The translations under genes and the position numbers were made by a program. DNA of 64,000 nucleotides, from contig OZ243039.1 in assembly GCA_965212025.1 (NCBI GenBank), positions 310,001 to 374,000 on the forward strand. Direction: 5' to 3'. This stretch comes from G965212025 sp965212025 (lineage in GTDB: Bacteria > Pseudomonadota > Gammaproteobacteria > Poriferisulfidales > Oxydemutatoraceae). Below the pieces are notes generated by a model, which was not told where the DNA came from, ran no database searches, and saw only the letters and a list, made by a program, of their open reading frames with translations. This document shows positions 27,879 through 36,941 of the stretch, piece after piece (position 1 is the first letter of the stretch; each line of letters starts with the position of its first letter).

Positions 27879-30800
27879 CGTTGGCCTGCACCCATTTTGT
27901 TTTCGGCAAATATCCTGACTTCGTACCTGGAACCACCCTCCAGACCTGAAAATTCCACTACGGTTGAATTTGACGATCCCTGCTGTGTCATGCGCCGCTC
28001 TTCCTTCAACAGGCCTTTTGAAAACAGCCTCACGTGATATGCCAGATCCAGGGCAATTTCGCCTGCCGGTTTCCCGTACATGCTGCTGCCCGGAGCACGC
28101 CCGTAGCCGTCCCCGGCAGCCCCGACAATGGTGACCCGTACCGTCGACAGCCCTGAAGCTATCCGGGTTTCCACCACCCCCGGAACTTTCATTAAATGGA
28201 AACTTCCCGACGCTGCATCTCCCGCAACGCCTCCTCTTATGCTGCGTATGGAATAATGGATTTCACTGCCGCCCGCGTAACGCCCACGCAATTCAGCCAT
28301 CAATGTACTGTCAAACGTAAAACGGGATGCCCTGGTATCCCGAATGATTCCGTCCACCTCCACCTCAAAGAAATTCACGGCAGCTCCCCGATGCTCCCAC
28401 TGCAGTGTCCATCTACCCTTCCAATTCCAGCCTGCCCGGACTGCAAGTGGTGCAGCGGGAACATCCGTAACTGCCCGGAGCACGGGCAGCATGCGGGAGT
28501 GCCCGAAATGCCAAATTCGTGTATCCCAGTCCAGATACACGCCAGCTTCCCGGCAAAGATTGACGGGCGGCGTCATCGAACACTCCATTTGCTCCACAGC
28601 GCGTAATCCGCTGTCCTGTACTGCGCCGTCATTCACGCCCACGAGGCTGTCCCCGTCTCCCAGCCTGCTGGCATAACTGTGGGCTATCGTGCCACTGTTG
28701 ACTCCGGCCAGCCTGCCTGGAAAATTCGCTCCGGCTACAGCACCGGTGCTATAGGCGCTTCTGACCAAACCGCTGTTTTCCCCCACCAGCCCACCTGCCT
28801 GCCTGTCTCCGGACACTGTGCCTTGTGCGTAGCTGTCACTGATGCTTCCTTTGTTTTCGCCGACCAGACCCCCGACCTGGCTGACTCCGGATACTGCACC
28901 TCGTGCATGGCTGCCACTGATGGCTCCCTTGTTTTCGCCGACCAGACCCCCGACCTGGTTCTTTCCAGTCACACGCGCTGACACGTCCATACGGCTATTC
29001 ACGATGCTGGCGTTGACTTCGCTCACACCCGCCAGACCGCCTACCTGACTGTCTCCGGTCACTCTGCCTTGTGCATGGCTGCCACTTATGCTTCCTTTGT
29101 TTTCGCCGACCAGACCCCCGATCTGGTTCTTTCCACCCACATGTGCATCCCGATGTGTATGGCTATTCACGATGCTGGCGTTGACTTCGCTCACACCCAC
29201 CAGACCGCCTATCTGGCTGTCTCCGGTCACTCTGCCTTGTGCATGGCTGCCACTTATGCTTCCTTTGTTTTCGCCGACCAGACCCCCGACCCGGTTCTTT
29301 CCGCTCACACGCGCTTCCACGCCTGTATGACTATACGCTTTCACGCTTATATGACTATTCACGATGCTGGCGTTGACTTCGTTCACACCCACCAGACCGC
29401 CTACGAAACTATTCCCGTAGACATGCCCTAACATATGGCTACTGTTGATACTTCCTGCGTTTCTGCCGACCAGACCTCCGACCTGGTTCTTTCCAAACAC
29501 ACGTCCATACTCGCGTGTTTGACTATTCACGATGCTGGCGTTGACTTCGCTCACACCCACTAGACCGCCTACCTGACTGTCTCCGGTCACTCTGCCATAT
29601 ACATGGCTGTCACTGATGCTTCCTGCGTTTCTGCCAACCAGACCTCCGACTTCGCTCTTCCCACTCACACGCGCTGACACGCCTACATGGCCATTCACGA
29701 TGCTGGCGTTCCTGTCGTTCAAACCCACCAGCCCCCCAGTCCCGGAGCCTGCTCCGACAACCTGGCCATGTACGAAGCTGCCGCCGCTGATGGTGCCGCC
29801 AAGGTGCCAACCCACCAGACCGCCTACGTAGCCCCCTATGGCATGAGTGCCGGTCACATTTCCAGTCGCATGGCTGGAGGTGACCGAACCCATGTTTTTA
29901 CCCACCAGACCTCCGACTTGATTGCCTCCTGTTACTGCCCCCAACGCACGACTGCCTTCAACCGTGCCACCGTCGTTCTGACCCACCAGCCCGCCGGCAA
30001 CAAATGTGTTGCTGGAGTTCTCCCCAACCCTTACCGTCGCCTTGCTGTTGCGGATGACACCGCCCTGATTCAGGCCAACCAGCCCACCGATGGTTCTGTA
30101 CCCGTCAACCTTGCCGTCAACTTCGCTGTCCTCAATCGTCCCCCGATCATTCAGGCCAACCAGAGAACCGACATTCACTCCCACTTTCGTCAAAACATTC
30201 ACCAGCTTCACGCGCTTTAGAAGGCCACCCTGTAACTTGCCAAACAGCCCGATATTCTCGAATTCTTCTCCCGCTATGTTGACCTTCAAATTGGAAATCC
30301 GGTAACCGTTTCCATCAAAAGTTCCGGAAAAATCCTTGATCGGTGTGAAGCCGTTTTTCCAGCCATGCGTCATTGTCGCTGCGTCCATATCTTTGACCTG
30401 GACGTAGTGTGATTGGGGCGATGCCTCCATGTCGCGTAAATGGCAAATATTTTCTACCTGATAGGGGTCGCTTTCAGTCCCGGAACCTGCCATGGCTTGC
30501 GAACTAAAAGAGCACGCGAGCTCAGGATCCATATAGGGAAATTGGCTGCCATGAAAATAGGCATCCCCGTAATTGAGAATGTTGAAGGCTATTTCGTTCT
30601 CGTAAATCGCGCCCATCCCATAACCGTATACAAGGCACTCTTTACCCGGAACTCCGACCGGCCCGGTATTTTGAACCCCTGTTATCAAGCCGGTTTTTTT
30701 ATAAAGCGAGGTTGAGCCAGACGCTCCATGCGTAGGAGAGATGTCCTTATACGTTAACTGCATATACCCGCAAACCGCCCCTTCACAGAAAGATGGGCTG

Positions 30801-32056
30801 CCTCTGAAGGTCCAGTAAGGATACGGGTGAGCCTCTGCCTTTACATACTCATTCCACTGCTGAGGCCTGGCGCCGGCGTGGTGCACGGAGTAACCACTGA
30901 AAGTGTCGGTAGTGCGGGTCGTCCACCCCAGCAATTTATAATCTCCAGATCCGATAAACGTCCCGTCAAGACGTATAATCGCCCAATCTCCACCCTCATC
31001 TCCCGCCTTCCTTCCCTTTCCTGTCACGTATTTCGCGCCAAAGGCGTATGAGCCGCCAGGAATGCCGAAGAAGGCCGGTATAAACCGGCCCGTATCATCA
31101 GTGCCAATGTCCAAAGGTTCAAAAAGGTGATTTGCCGTCAGAATGTAGGGAGCACCATCACCCGATTTGTTTTTTATAAAGCTCCCGGACCCGCAGTTGG
31201 ATATTCCAAGACCGAACCAGGTGCTGTAGCAAATACTTACGACACCTTTGGACGCATCAAGCACGTAAGCCGGGCTGTCACCGGCTACATAGATGTTGTT
31301 ATTATCAAACAGTTCATAGTAGAGGTTTGCGCGCTCGCAGCTGTCGGCTTTTTTCCGGGGCGCTAATCTCTTAATCCCCTCTCCGTGTAAAACCCCGTTG
31401 TTATCCTTGAATGTGTGGCTCACTTTCCCGACCGAAAAAGGAAAATCGCCTGGCTCCAGGTGGTAACTGTCCGGAACCCAAAACTCTATGACAACGGTGT
31501 CACCAGATGTCGGGAACGCCATAAAATCGCCGCCATCACGTGACAGGCCGCGCCCCGTGTATTCTGTAACCCATTCATGACCGTCTCCGGCCAGGGCATA
31601 GACATTCACCGACATGCCGGGCTCAAGGTGAAAATCAAGGAAATGTAACCACAGCTTCACGGCAGACGGAGAGCGAATGTGTACCTGCCAAACATCAAGG
31701 CCATCTTCCTGTTTGACCAGCGCCCAGTTGGAACGCCTTAACCGGACGTCTCGGGCAATGCCGGTGTAGTTGGCCGTTGTCGCACGGAGCAGTTCACGAA
31801 TGTGCTCCTGTTCCCGAGTGCTGAAAGACCCCAGGTCCAGTTGCTGTGCGCGGGCAGGATACAGGGTGCGGGTCGCTTCCCGGGCATTCCTCACCTCCGA
31901 TAAGGGATTGGACGTGAAGCCTTGATCTGCCAGAGATTCCTGACCCTGGCCAAAAACGGGCGCGTTTGACGTGATGATGGATACACCCACGAACAACCAC
32001 TTCAGCCAGCCGCTGAGGCTCCGCGTATCCAGAGATCTAAAACCTGCTTTTTTCAT
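27827..32056 (-). CDS. Secreted trypsin-like protease with GLUG repeats, N-terminal part of giant surface protein
   Basis: A 1409 aa protein (1422 from an ATG at 32095). It has a signal peptide (MKKAG..., hydrophobic ~ residues 28-45 of the long form), a region to ~240, then a serine-protease domain with a plausible triad: His in ILTANHLFE (323), Asp in GGDWAIIRLDG (370) and Ser in THGASGSTS (459), long-form numbering. This resembles lysyl-endopeptidase-type S1 enzymes. GLUG repeats follow (~610-1130; several near-identical ~41 aa units, such as GLVGENKGSISGSHAQGRV), then a cap module and a fibronectin III-like segment. The frame ends in a basic out-of-frame tail at the frameshift. Two ATG starts are possible; 32056 fits the signal peptide, 32095 has a weak AGG upstream. 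Confidence 0.85.
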   Translation of the reverse strand: MKKAGFRSLDTRSLSGWLKWLFVGVSIITSNAPVFGQGQESLADQGFTSNPLSEVRNAREATRTLYPARAQQLDLGSFSTREQEHIRELLRATTANYTGIARDVRLRRSNWALVKQEDGLDVWQVHIRSPSAVKLWLHFLDFHLEPGMSVNVYALAGDGHEWVTEYTGRGLSRDGGDFMAFPTSGDTVVIEFWVPDSYHLEPGDFPFSVGKVSHTFKDNNGVLHGEGIKRLAPRKKADSCERANLYYELFDNNNIYVAGDSPAYVLDASKGVVSICYSTWFGLGISNCGSGSFIKNKSGDGAPYILTANHLFEPLDIGTDDTGRFIPAFFGIPGGSYAFGAKYVTGKGRKAGDEGGDWAIIRLDGTFIGSGDYKLLGWTTRTTDTFSGYSVHHAGARPQQWNEYVKAEAHPYPYWTFRGSPSFCEGAVCGYMQLTYKDISPTHGASGSTSLYKKTGLITGVQNTGPVGVPGKECLVYGYGMGAIYENEIAFNILNYGDAYFHGSQFPYMDPELACSFSSQAMAGSGTESDPYQVENICHLRDMEASPQSHYVQVKDMDAATMTHGWKNGFTPIKDFSGTFDGNGYRISNLKVNIAGEEFENIGLFGKLQGGLLKRVKLVNVLTKVGVNVGSLVGLNDRGTIEDSEVDGKVDGYRTIGGLVGLNQGGVIRNSKATVRVGENSSNTFVAGGLVGQNDGGTVEGSRALGAVTGGNQVGGLVGKNMGSVTSSHATGNVTGTHAIGGYVGGLVGWHLGGTISGGSFVHGQVVGAGSGTGGLVGLNDRNASIVNGHVGVSARVSGKSEVGGLVGRNAGSISDSHVYGRVTGDSQVGGLVGVSEVNASIVNSQTREYGRVFGKNQVGGLVGRNAGSINSSHMLGHVYGNSFVGGLVGVNEVNASIVNSHISVKAYSHTGVEARVSGKNRVGGLVGENKGSISGSHAQGRVTGDSQIGGLVGVSEVNASIVNSHTHRDAHVGGKNQIGGLVGENKGSISGSHAQGRVTGDSQVGGLAGVSEVNASIVNSRMDVSARVTGKNQVGGLVGENKGAISGSHARGAVSGVSQVGGLVGENKGSISDSYAQGTVSGDRQAGGLVGENSGLVRSAYSTGAVAGANFPGRLAGVNSGTIAHSYASRLGDGDSLVGVNDGAVQDSGLRAVEQMECSMTPPVNLCREAGVYLDWDTRIWHFGHSRMLPVLRAVTDVPAAPLAVRAGWNWKGRWTLQWEHRGAAVNFFEVEVDGIIRDTRASRFTFDSTLMAELRGRYAGGSEIHYSIRSIRGGVAGDAASGSFHLMKVPGVVETRIASGLSTVRVTIVGAAGDGYGRAPGSSMYGKPAGEIALDLAYHVRLFSKGLLKEERRMTQQGSSNSTVVEFSGLEGGSRYEVRIFAENKMGAGQRWKRRFSPTLRRVRGQR

Positions 32057-32095
32057 CGTGAATGGCGAGCCATGCGGGCAGAGAAATGAGAGCAT

Positions 32096-32653
32096 AACCT
32101 GCCTGCAACGTTAAATTCCTGCCACAACATTCGCTGTCTGCTCTCCTGACTGACGCACCGGGCGACCCGCTGACTCTGACCCCTCACCCACTTTGTCCTA
32201 ATGTCCCGGCACGGCTGTACGCGCCGGAGAGTCACTTAGTGGGTCAATTATACAGAATAGCGCCCAATTTGGCAAATTATTATGAGAAAATATCGGCTAG
32301 CATCCAACCGGGAGACCCCGAAAACAGCATTTTTAACCGCGAAAGGCAGCCTTCACCAAAAAACAAAACCTTTTCGCACTTTTCACATCTTTCGCGCTTA
32401 AAAAACAAAAGACTTGCCGCTTAAAAATAGCGAAGTCTGTTACAGTGCCAATATCAGGACTGGTCTGGAGAAATTGAAATGGCTCACATGGGAAAGGAGC
32501 GCAAACTTATGACTGGGCTTTCCGGTTTGCTACACCTTGTTTCCAGGAAGAATTTTCTATGAAGCATACAATGACGCCACAGGGCAGAATCAGAAATCTG
32601 TGTCCGACAACGAACGAAACGATTCGCTGCGTCCTCGGCAATGATAGCTGACC
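32096..32653. other. Long leader/intergenic region upstream of tyrS
   Basis: A 560 bp gap between the divergent giant surface gene and tyrS. No gene is seen. It contains AT-rich sequence and a TTTTTAACCGCGAAA element (~32334). From ~32445 to the tyrS start the sequence is repeated in decayed form at ~34504-34720 (shared blocks such as ACAGTGCC, GAACGAAACGATTC, ATCCTCGGCAAT). Whether this leader has a regulatory role in tyrS expression cannot be told; no T-box specifier was recognised. Confidence 0.6.
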
Positions 32654-33883
32654 ATGAACCAAGATCATTCAACTCCGGAAATACTGCGGGGAATTGAGGC
32701 AGTCAGCCCGGAAAATGCACTACCTGGTTTGCTGGAAACTTCTGTTCCTCTGCTCGTAAAGGCAGGTTTTGATCCCACGACTCCAGATCTGCATTTGGGG
32801 CATACCGTGCTGATAAACAAGCTTCGTCAATTCCAGCTTCATGGGCACGCCGTGCATTTCGTAGTAGGAGATTTCACGGCGGGCATTGGCGACCCAAGCG
32901 GACAGAAAACCTGCCGTCCATCGCTTGTTCCAGAAGAGATACGGGAAAACGCGCTCACATACCAGGAGCAGGCGTGCAAAATTCTGGATCCGGAGAAAAC
33001 CCGATTTTCCTTCAACTCGTCCTGGTTGGGCAAGCTGGGGGCAAAAGACGTGGTGCAACTTGCGAGGCATAGCACCGTGGCAAGAATGCTGGAACGCAAC
33101 GATTTCAGTAAACGATACGCAAGCGAAACCCCGATTGCCTTACACGAGTTTCTGTACCCGCTGTTTCAGGCTTACGATTCAGTCGTGCTGAAAGCAAACG
33201 TTGAAGTTGGCGGCAATGACCAGCTCTTTAATATGTTGCTGGGACGAAGCCTACAGAGAGAATGGAATTTGCGCCCGCAAGTGGTTATGACCCTGCCATT
33301 ATTGGTCGGGCTGGACGGAGAAAAGAAAATGTCCAAGTCTTTCGGGAATTCCATTCCCCTGGAAAGCACTCCCAAGGAAATGTTTGGCAAGCTTATGTCT
33401 ATCCCCGACACGCTGATGTGGAGCTATCTGGAGCTTTTGAGTTTCCAGGCTGAAAGTAGCATTGGAGCAATCAGAAAACAGGTCAGTGACGGACTGAATC
33501 CGATGGTCATTAAATATGATCTGGCAGAAGAGATCACCGCACGATTTCACAGTGCATCAGTGGCTCTCGCCGCACGACGTGAGTTCAATGCCCGTTTCGC
33601 CGAAGGCAAAATACCGGAGGATGTCGAGTGTCGTGTGGTCACAATCCCGGATTCAAAAATTCCGCTGGTATTTTTGCTGAAAATGACCGGCTTGACTCGC
33701 TCGACCTCTGAAGCCGTCCGCGCTTTGCAACAAGGCGGGGTACGCATCAACAGTGAGCGCGTCAGCGACCAGCACATACGCATCAAAGCCGGGAGCAACA
33801 ACCTTTTCCAGGTGGGAAAGCGGCGTTTTCTGCGGCTAAAGGTCAAAACGGAGGCGTCTTCCCCGCCCTCTGACGACACTTGA
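32654..33883 (+). CDS. tyrS: Tyrosyl-tRNA synthetase
   Basis: A 409 aa class I aminoacyl-tRNA synthetase that charges tRNA-Tyr. The HIGH-type motif is HLGH at residues 47-50, the KMSKS loop is near residue 230 (GEKKMSKSFGN), and a C-terminal S4 domain covers ~345-400 (EAVRALQQGGVRINSERV). This is the TyrZ-like (gammaproteobacterial/Haemophilus) subtype rather than the E. coli K-12 TyrS subtype, judged by length and the KMSKS context. ATG start. The first ~90 codons and the leader have a decayed copy at 34504-34950. Confidence 0.94.
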   Translation: MNQDHSTPEILRGIEAVSPENALPGLLETSVPLLVKAGFDPTTPDLHLGHTVLINKLRQFQLHGHAVHFVVGDFTAGIGDPSGQKTCRPSLVPEEIRENALTYQEQACKILDPEKTRFSFNSSWLGKLGAKDVVQLARHSTVARMLERNDFSKRYASETPIALHEFLYPLFQAYDSVVLKANVEVGGNDQLFNMLLGRSLQREWNLRPQVVMTLPLLVGLDGEKKMSKSFGNSIPLESTPKEMFGKLMSIPDTLMWSYLELLSFQAESSIGAIRKQVSDGLNPMVIKYDLAEEITARFHSASVALAARREFNARFAEGKIPEDVECRVVTIPDSKIPLVFLLKMTGLTRSTSEAVRALQQGGVRINSERVSDQHIRIKAGSNNLFQVGKRRFLRLKVKTEASSPPSDDT

Positions 33884-33999
33884 CTGAATAAACCGGCTTG
33901 GAACCAGTGGACGGAGCGTTCTCTCGCCCGCTCTGTCTCCCACCGTGGACCATCTTCAAGCTGACCGGTGCGTACTTTGCCTTGAAAGCGAAAGCGACA

Positions 34000-34073
34000 C
34001 GCCCCCGGCAGGATTTGAACCTGCGACTTCAGACTTAGGAGGTCTGCACTCTATCCGGCTGAGTTACAGGGGC
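34000..34073 (-). tRNA. tRNA-Arg (anticodon CCT)
   Basis: Minus-strand cloverleaf: acceptor GCCCCTG pairs with CGGGGGC, D arm with ACTCAGCCGGATAGAGT, anticodon stem CAGAC/GTCTG around loop CTCCTAA (anticodon CCT, reads AGG), and T loop TTCAAAT. CCA is not encoded. All stems pair. Confidence 0.93.
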
Positions 34074-34257
34074 AAGCGGCAAGCAGTATAGCAGTGCAGA
34101 CGGGCAGTCCACGCATACACCACCCACTCGGAAATCCGGCTTTCCTGGAAACAGCAGGGGGTTTTCCCGCGCTCCAGGTACTGAACAGAACGTTCTTCAC
34201 CGCCAGCACTTTTATGAGCCTGTGCACATACCAAGAACCATGCGGAATGAGCAACCA

Positions 34258-34341
34258 TACCGAGGGTGGGACTTGAACCCACACGGGTTTAACCCCACCG
34301 GATTTTGAGTCCGGCGCGTCTACCAATTTCGCCACCTCGGC
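34258..34341 (-). tRNA. tRNA-Leu (anticodon CAA)
   Basis: Minus-strand class II tRNA of 84 nt with a long variable arm. Acceptor GCCGAGG pairs with CCTCGGT (one G-U), D arm GGCGAAATTGGTAGACGC, anticodon stem CCGGA/TCCGG with loop CTCAAAA (anticodon CAA, reads TTG), T loop TTCAAGT and discriminator A. CCA is not encoded. Confidence 0.94.
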
Positions 34342-34384
34342 GCACCGGCATTGTAAGTCCATACGCCAGAAGAAAACCACGGAA

Positions 34385-34500
34385 CAGGAAATCACCCGCG
34401 ATGAACGCCGTGCAAAACGGAGTTACGGCGCCCCCAGGCAAGTTGGCGTATCTGACATCTATTTTCGGAGCGGACCGTGCCTCGTCGTTCAGGCAAAGCC
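34385..34500 (+). pseudogene. Decayed copy of the pilT 5' end
   Basis: The sequence starting GATGAACGCCGTGCAAAACGG aligns with the pilT start region (ATGAACGCCCTGCAAAATG), including the preceding AATCACC..GC context, and continues through GTATCTGACAT(C)TATTTTC and TTCAGGCAA. Indels destroy the frame after about ten codons. It is on the opposite strand to the living pilT and directly abuts the tyrS relic. Confidence 0.75.
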
Positions 34501-34503
34501 TGT

Positions 34504-34950
34504 TACAGTGCCGCGTCGGGACTGGTTTTGAGGGAACTGGAATGCCCGCCCGGACAAGGAGTACGAAACTTTGACCAAGCTTTTCGGCTTGTCTCGGCAT
34601 GTTTTAGGAAGAGTTATCTATGGCGCATACAGTGATGTCGCAGGTCGGAGCCAGAGATCTGTACCTGACAGCGAACGAAACGATTCCTCGCATCCTCGGC
34701 AATCGTACCTGGCCGTGAGCCTGAATCGTTCAACTCCGGTCATCTTTACCGCAAAAATCGTGAAAGTCAGTGTTTGCGGTCGTATGATTTCAGTTTTGGA
34801 GTAGCCTCAAATACCACGGAGAATTGAAACGGCCAGCCCGGAAAGCGCATTGCCCGCTTTACCAAGAACTCCTGCCTTGATCCTGCGACTACAAATCTAC
34901 GCCTGGGGCATAAGTTTCTACGGCGGTTCCGGAAACACGTTGATAATTTG
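34504..34950 (+). pseudogene. Decayed copy of tyrS leader and 5' end
   Basis: The block aligns with 32445-32830, covering the tyrS leader and first ~60 codons. Shared stretches include TTCAACTCCGG, CAGCCCGGAAA and GGGGCATA. Many indels and stops make it non-functional, and a ~65 bp piece at ~34745-34807, containing an ACCGCAAA/TTTGCGGT inverted repeat, is inserted in it. It ends shortly before the MFS gene. Confidence 0.8.
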
Positions 34951-34967
34951 AAGATCGGCTAAATTCC

Positions 34968-36263
34968 ATGAAGCAGAAGCGTCACAAAAACCACCTCAGT
35001 ACTTCGGCAGCACCTGCAAGGCTGAGCGGTAAAATGTTTTCGTGGGCACTTTATGACTGGGCGAACTCCGCATTTGCGACAGTCGTTCTTGCTGGTCTGT
35101 TCCCGATTCTGTACCGGGACTATTGGGCAGCAGGACACGCAGAAGATCAGGTCACTTTTGAACTAGGCCTCGCAAACTCGCTGACCGGTGTGGTTCTGCT
35201 GCTCCTGGGACCCTTGCTGGGAACATTTGCGGATTACGGCAACCACACGAAAAAAATGCTGGGGGTGAGCGTGGGTATTGGCTCACTGCTAACCCTGTTG
35301 CTCGGTTGCGTGTATTTGCCGAGCGAAACGTGGGTATTGGCACTTTTTGTGATCTCGGTTTCCGCGTTTTTGATTGGAAACATTTTTTATGACGCGCTAT
35401 TGATGGAAGTGAGTGACGTGGACTCTCGCGAAAAGACCTCAGCATTCGGATACGCGCTCGGTTACCTGGGAGGCGGCATTCTTTTTTTGCTCGTGGTTTT
35501 GGCTGTCGTCTATTACGAGGAAATTGGTTTTGACAATCGCTTTGATGCCATGCTTTCCGGCTTTGTCGCAACCGGTGTGTGGTGGCTCGTTTTCAGCCTC
35601 CCGCTGCTTTTCACGCGAATGAAGTACCACTCAAAGCCTTCTGTCGAAACTGGCTGGCAACGGTTCAGAAACACCTTGTCCCTCATAAGGAAAAGGCCGG
35701 AGCTGGCTTGGTTTCTGGTGGCTTACTGGCTATATATTGATGGAGTTGGAACCATTATTCGTATGGCGACAAACTACGGGCAAGTACTGGGGTTTTCGGT
35801 TAATGACCTGATGTTGGCTCTGCTGATCGTGCAATTTGTCGGCTTCCCGGCAACCCTCGCTTATGGTTACTTCGCCGCACGTTTTGGTGGGAAGCAGGCA
35901 ATATTGACTTCCATAACTGGCTACGTCTTCATTTGTGTGGGTGCCTCAGTCATGGAAAGCACCTTGCATTTCTACCTGCTGGCGGCCGGGATTGGGGTTT
36001 TTCAGGGGGTGATACAGGCACAAAGCCGCAGCCTCTTTTCCTATCTCATCCCCCTTGATCGCAAGGCGCAACTGTTTGGCGTGTACAACCTGGTTGGGAA
36101 ATTCGCAACGGTGATTGGCCCGTTTTTAATGGCCTACATCGGGCTTGTCAGCGGCAGTCCACGCTGGGGTATTTTTTCAATCTCTCTGCTGTTTATTGCT
36201 GGTGGCCTCCTACTGTTCTGGAAAGTCCCGACCTCCACACTACCCGCAACCAGAAAAATTTAA
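34968..36263 (+). CDS. MFS permease, UMF1/Atg22-like family
   Basis: A 431 aa inner-membrane transporter with about 12 helices. The N-terminal signature WALYDWANSAFATVVLAGLFPILY is characteristic of the UMF1 (vacuole effluxer Atg22-like) family of the major facilitator superfamily, and GYALGYLGGGILFLL (~residues 160-175) and GVFQGVIQAQSRSLFSYLIP (~345-365) also fit. Substrate unknown; yeast Atg22 exports amino acids from vacuoles. ATG start. Stands alone between relics and the NO-reductase-like operon. Confidence 0.88.
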   Translation: MKQKRHKNHLSTSAAPARLSGKMFSWALYDWANSAFATVVLAGLFPILYRDYWAAGHAEDQVTFELGLANSLTGVVLLLLGPLLGTFADYGNHTKKMLGVSVGIGSLLTLLLGCVYLPSETWVLALFVISVSAFLIGNIFYDALLMEVSDVDSREKTSAFGYALGYLGGGILFLLVVLAVVYYEEIGFDNRFDAMLSGFVATGVWWLVFSLPLLFTRMKYHSKPSVETGWQRFRNTLSLIRKRPELAWFLVAYWLYIDGVGTIIRMATNYGQVLGFSVNDLMLALLIVQFVGFPATLAYGYFAARFGGKQAILTSITGYVFICVGASVMESTLHFYLLAAGIGVFQGVIQAQSRSLFSYLIPLDRKAQLFGVYNLVGKFATVIGPFLMAYIGLVSGSPRWGIFSISLLFIAGGLLLFWKVPTSTLPATRKI

Positions 36264-36308
36264 GCGGCTGCGCGGCAGTTCCCGCCAACCTCAGGTGTAA
36301 AACATGGC

Positions 36309-36337
36309 TTGACAAACCGGTTTTCAACACGAAAATA
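36309..36337 (+). promoter_or_regulatory. Putative sigma70 promoter of the sNOR-like operon
   Basis: A perfect -35 box TTGACA at 36309-36314 is followed, 17 bp on, by an AT-rich -10 region (AAAATA, poor match to TATAAT). Transcription would start around 36344, inside the NsrR-type operator, which is the normal arrangement for repression. Confidence 0.5.
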
Positions 36338-36342
36338 AATAC

Positions 36343-36359
36343 ATGTATTTTTGATACAT
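36343..36359. promoter_or_regulatory. Probable NsrR operator
   Basis: ATGTATTTTTGATACAT matches the NsrR consensus ATGYATTTNAAATRCAT at 15 of 17 positions by my count and is an inverted repeat (ATGTAT / ATACAT). It lies over the predicted transcription start, 45 bp before the CuA subunit gene. An NsrR gene ends the same gene group at 39660-40079. Confidence 0.7.
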
Positions 36360-36404
36360 TTTTAAGAAAACCACAATTTGCCTTAATGGCGGGAGGGATG
36401 GGAC

Positions 36405-36923
36405 ATGCAAGACACTGCCTGGTATCTGAGCCTTGTTTTGGTGTTTGGGATTTTTTTTGTTTTTCTGACTGTTTTTTTGCGCTCACAAAAATCCGTGAGC
36501 TACGAACGAGTGCAAAGCAAAGCCTTTCCCATTCGACGGACATTCTTTTGGACACTGCTTGCTTTCGGGGTGATCATAACCGCACTCAGCACTACCGATT
36601 TGCCTTACTCTGCGACTCATGGTGACGAGGCATCGCCACCGGTAGTGGTAGACGTGACGGGCTTCCAGTGGGCATGGAAATTAAGTCGCACGGAAGTGCC
36701 TATGGGCACGCCCGTCATATTTAATGTCTCAAGCAGTGACGTCAATCACGGGCTTGCCATTTACGATGAAAAATTGCGTTTGCTCGGGCAAACCCAGGCA
36801 ATGCCAGGCTACGTGAACAAGCTCAAAATGAGCTTCGACACCCCGGGCACCTACAAGCTGATGTGCCTGGAATATTGCGGACTCGGACATCATCTCATGA
36901 TTTCCGAACTCACTGTCAAATAA
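36405..36923 (+). CDS. CuA-containing subunit II of a heme-copper NO reductase/oxidase (sNOR-like)
   Basis: A 172 aa inner-membrane protein with two N-terminal helices (residues ~5-25 and ~46-62) and a periplasmic cupredoxin domain. All CuA ligands are present: His115, Cys154, Glu156, Cys158, His162 and Met165 (CLEYCGLGHHLM). It would accept electrons from a periplasmic cytochrome or cupredoxin and pass them to subunit I. A strong GGAGGGATGGGAC ribosome-binding site precedes the ATG. It is short for subunit II, as in ba3-type and sNOR enzymes. Followed 18 bp later by subunit I. Confidence 0.88.
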   Translation: MQDTAWYLSLVLVFGIFFVFLTVFLRSQKSVSYERVQSKAFPIRRTFFWTLLAFGVIITALSTTDLPYSATHGDEASPPVVVDVTGFQWAWKLSRTEVPMGTPVIFNVSSSDVNHGLAIYDEKLRLLGQTQAMPGYVNKLKMSFDTPGTYKLMCLEYCGLGHHLMISELTVK

Positions 36924-36941
36924 ACGCCGCAGGAGTAAGTC

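Noticed and set aside
22895..28037. Long plus-strand ORFs antisense to the giant surface gene (for example 26232-26963 and 27195-28037)
   Set aside because: They mirror the GLUG repeat periodicity of the minus-strand gene and are low-complexity shadows.
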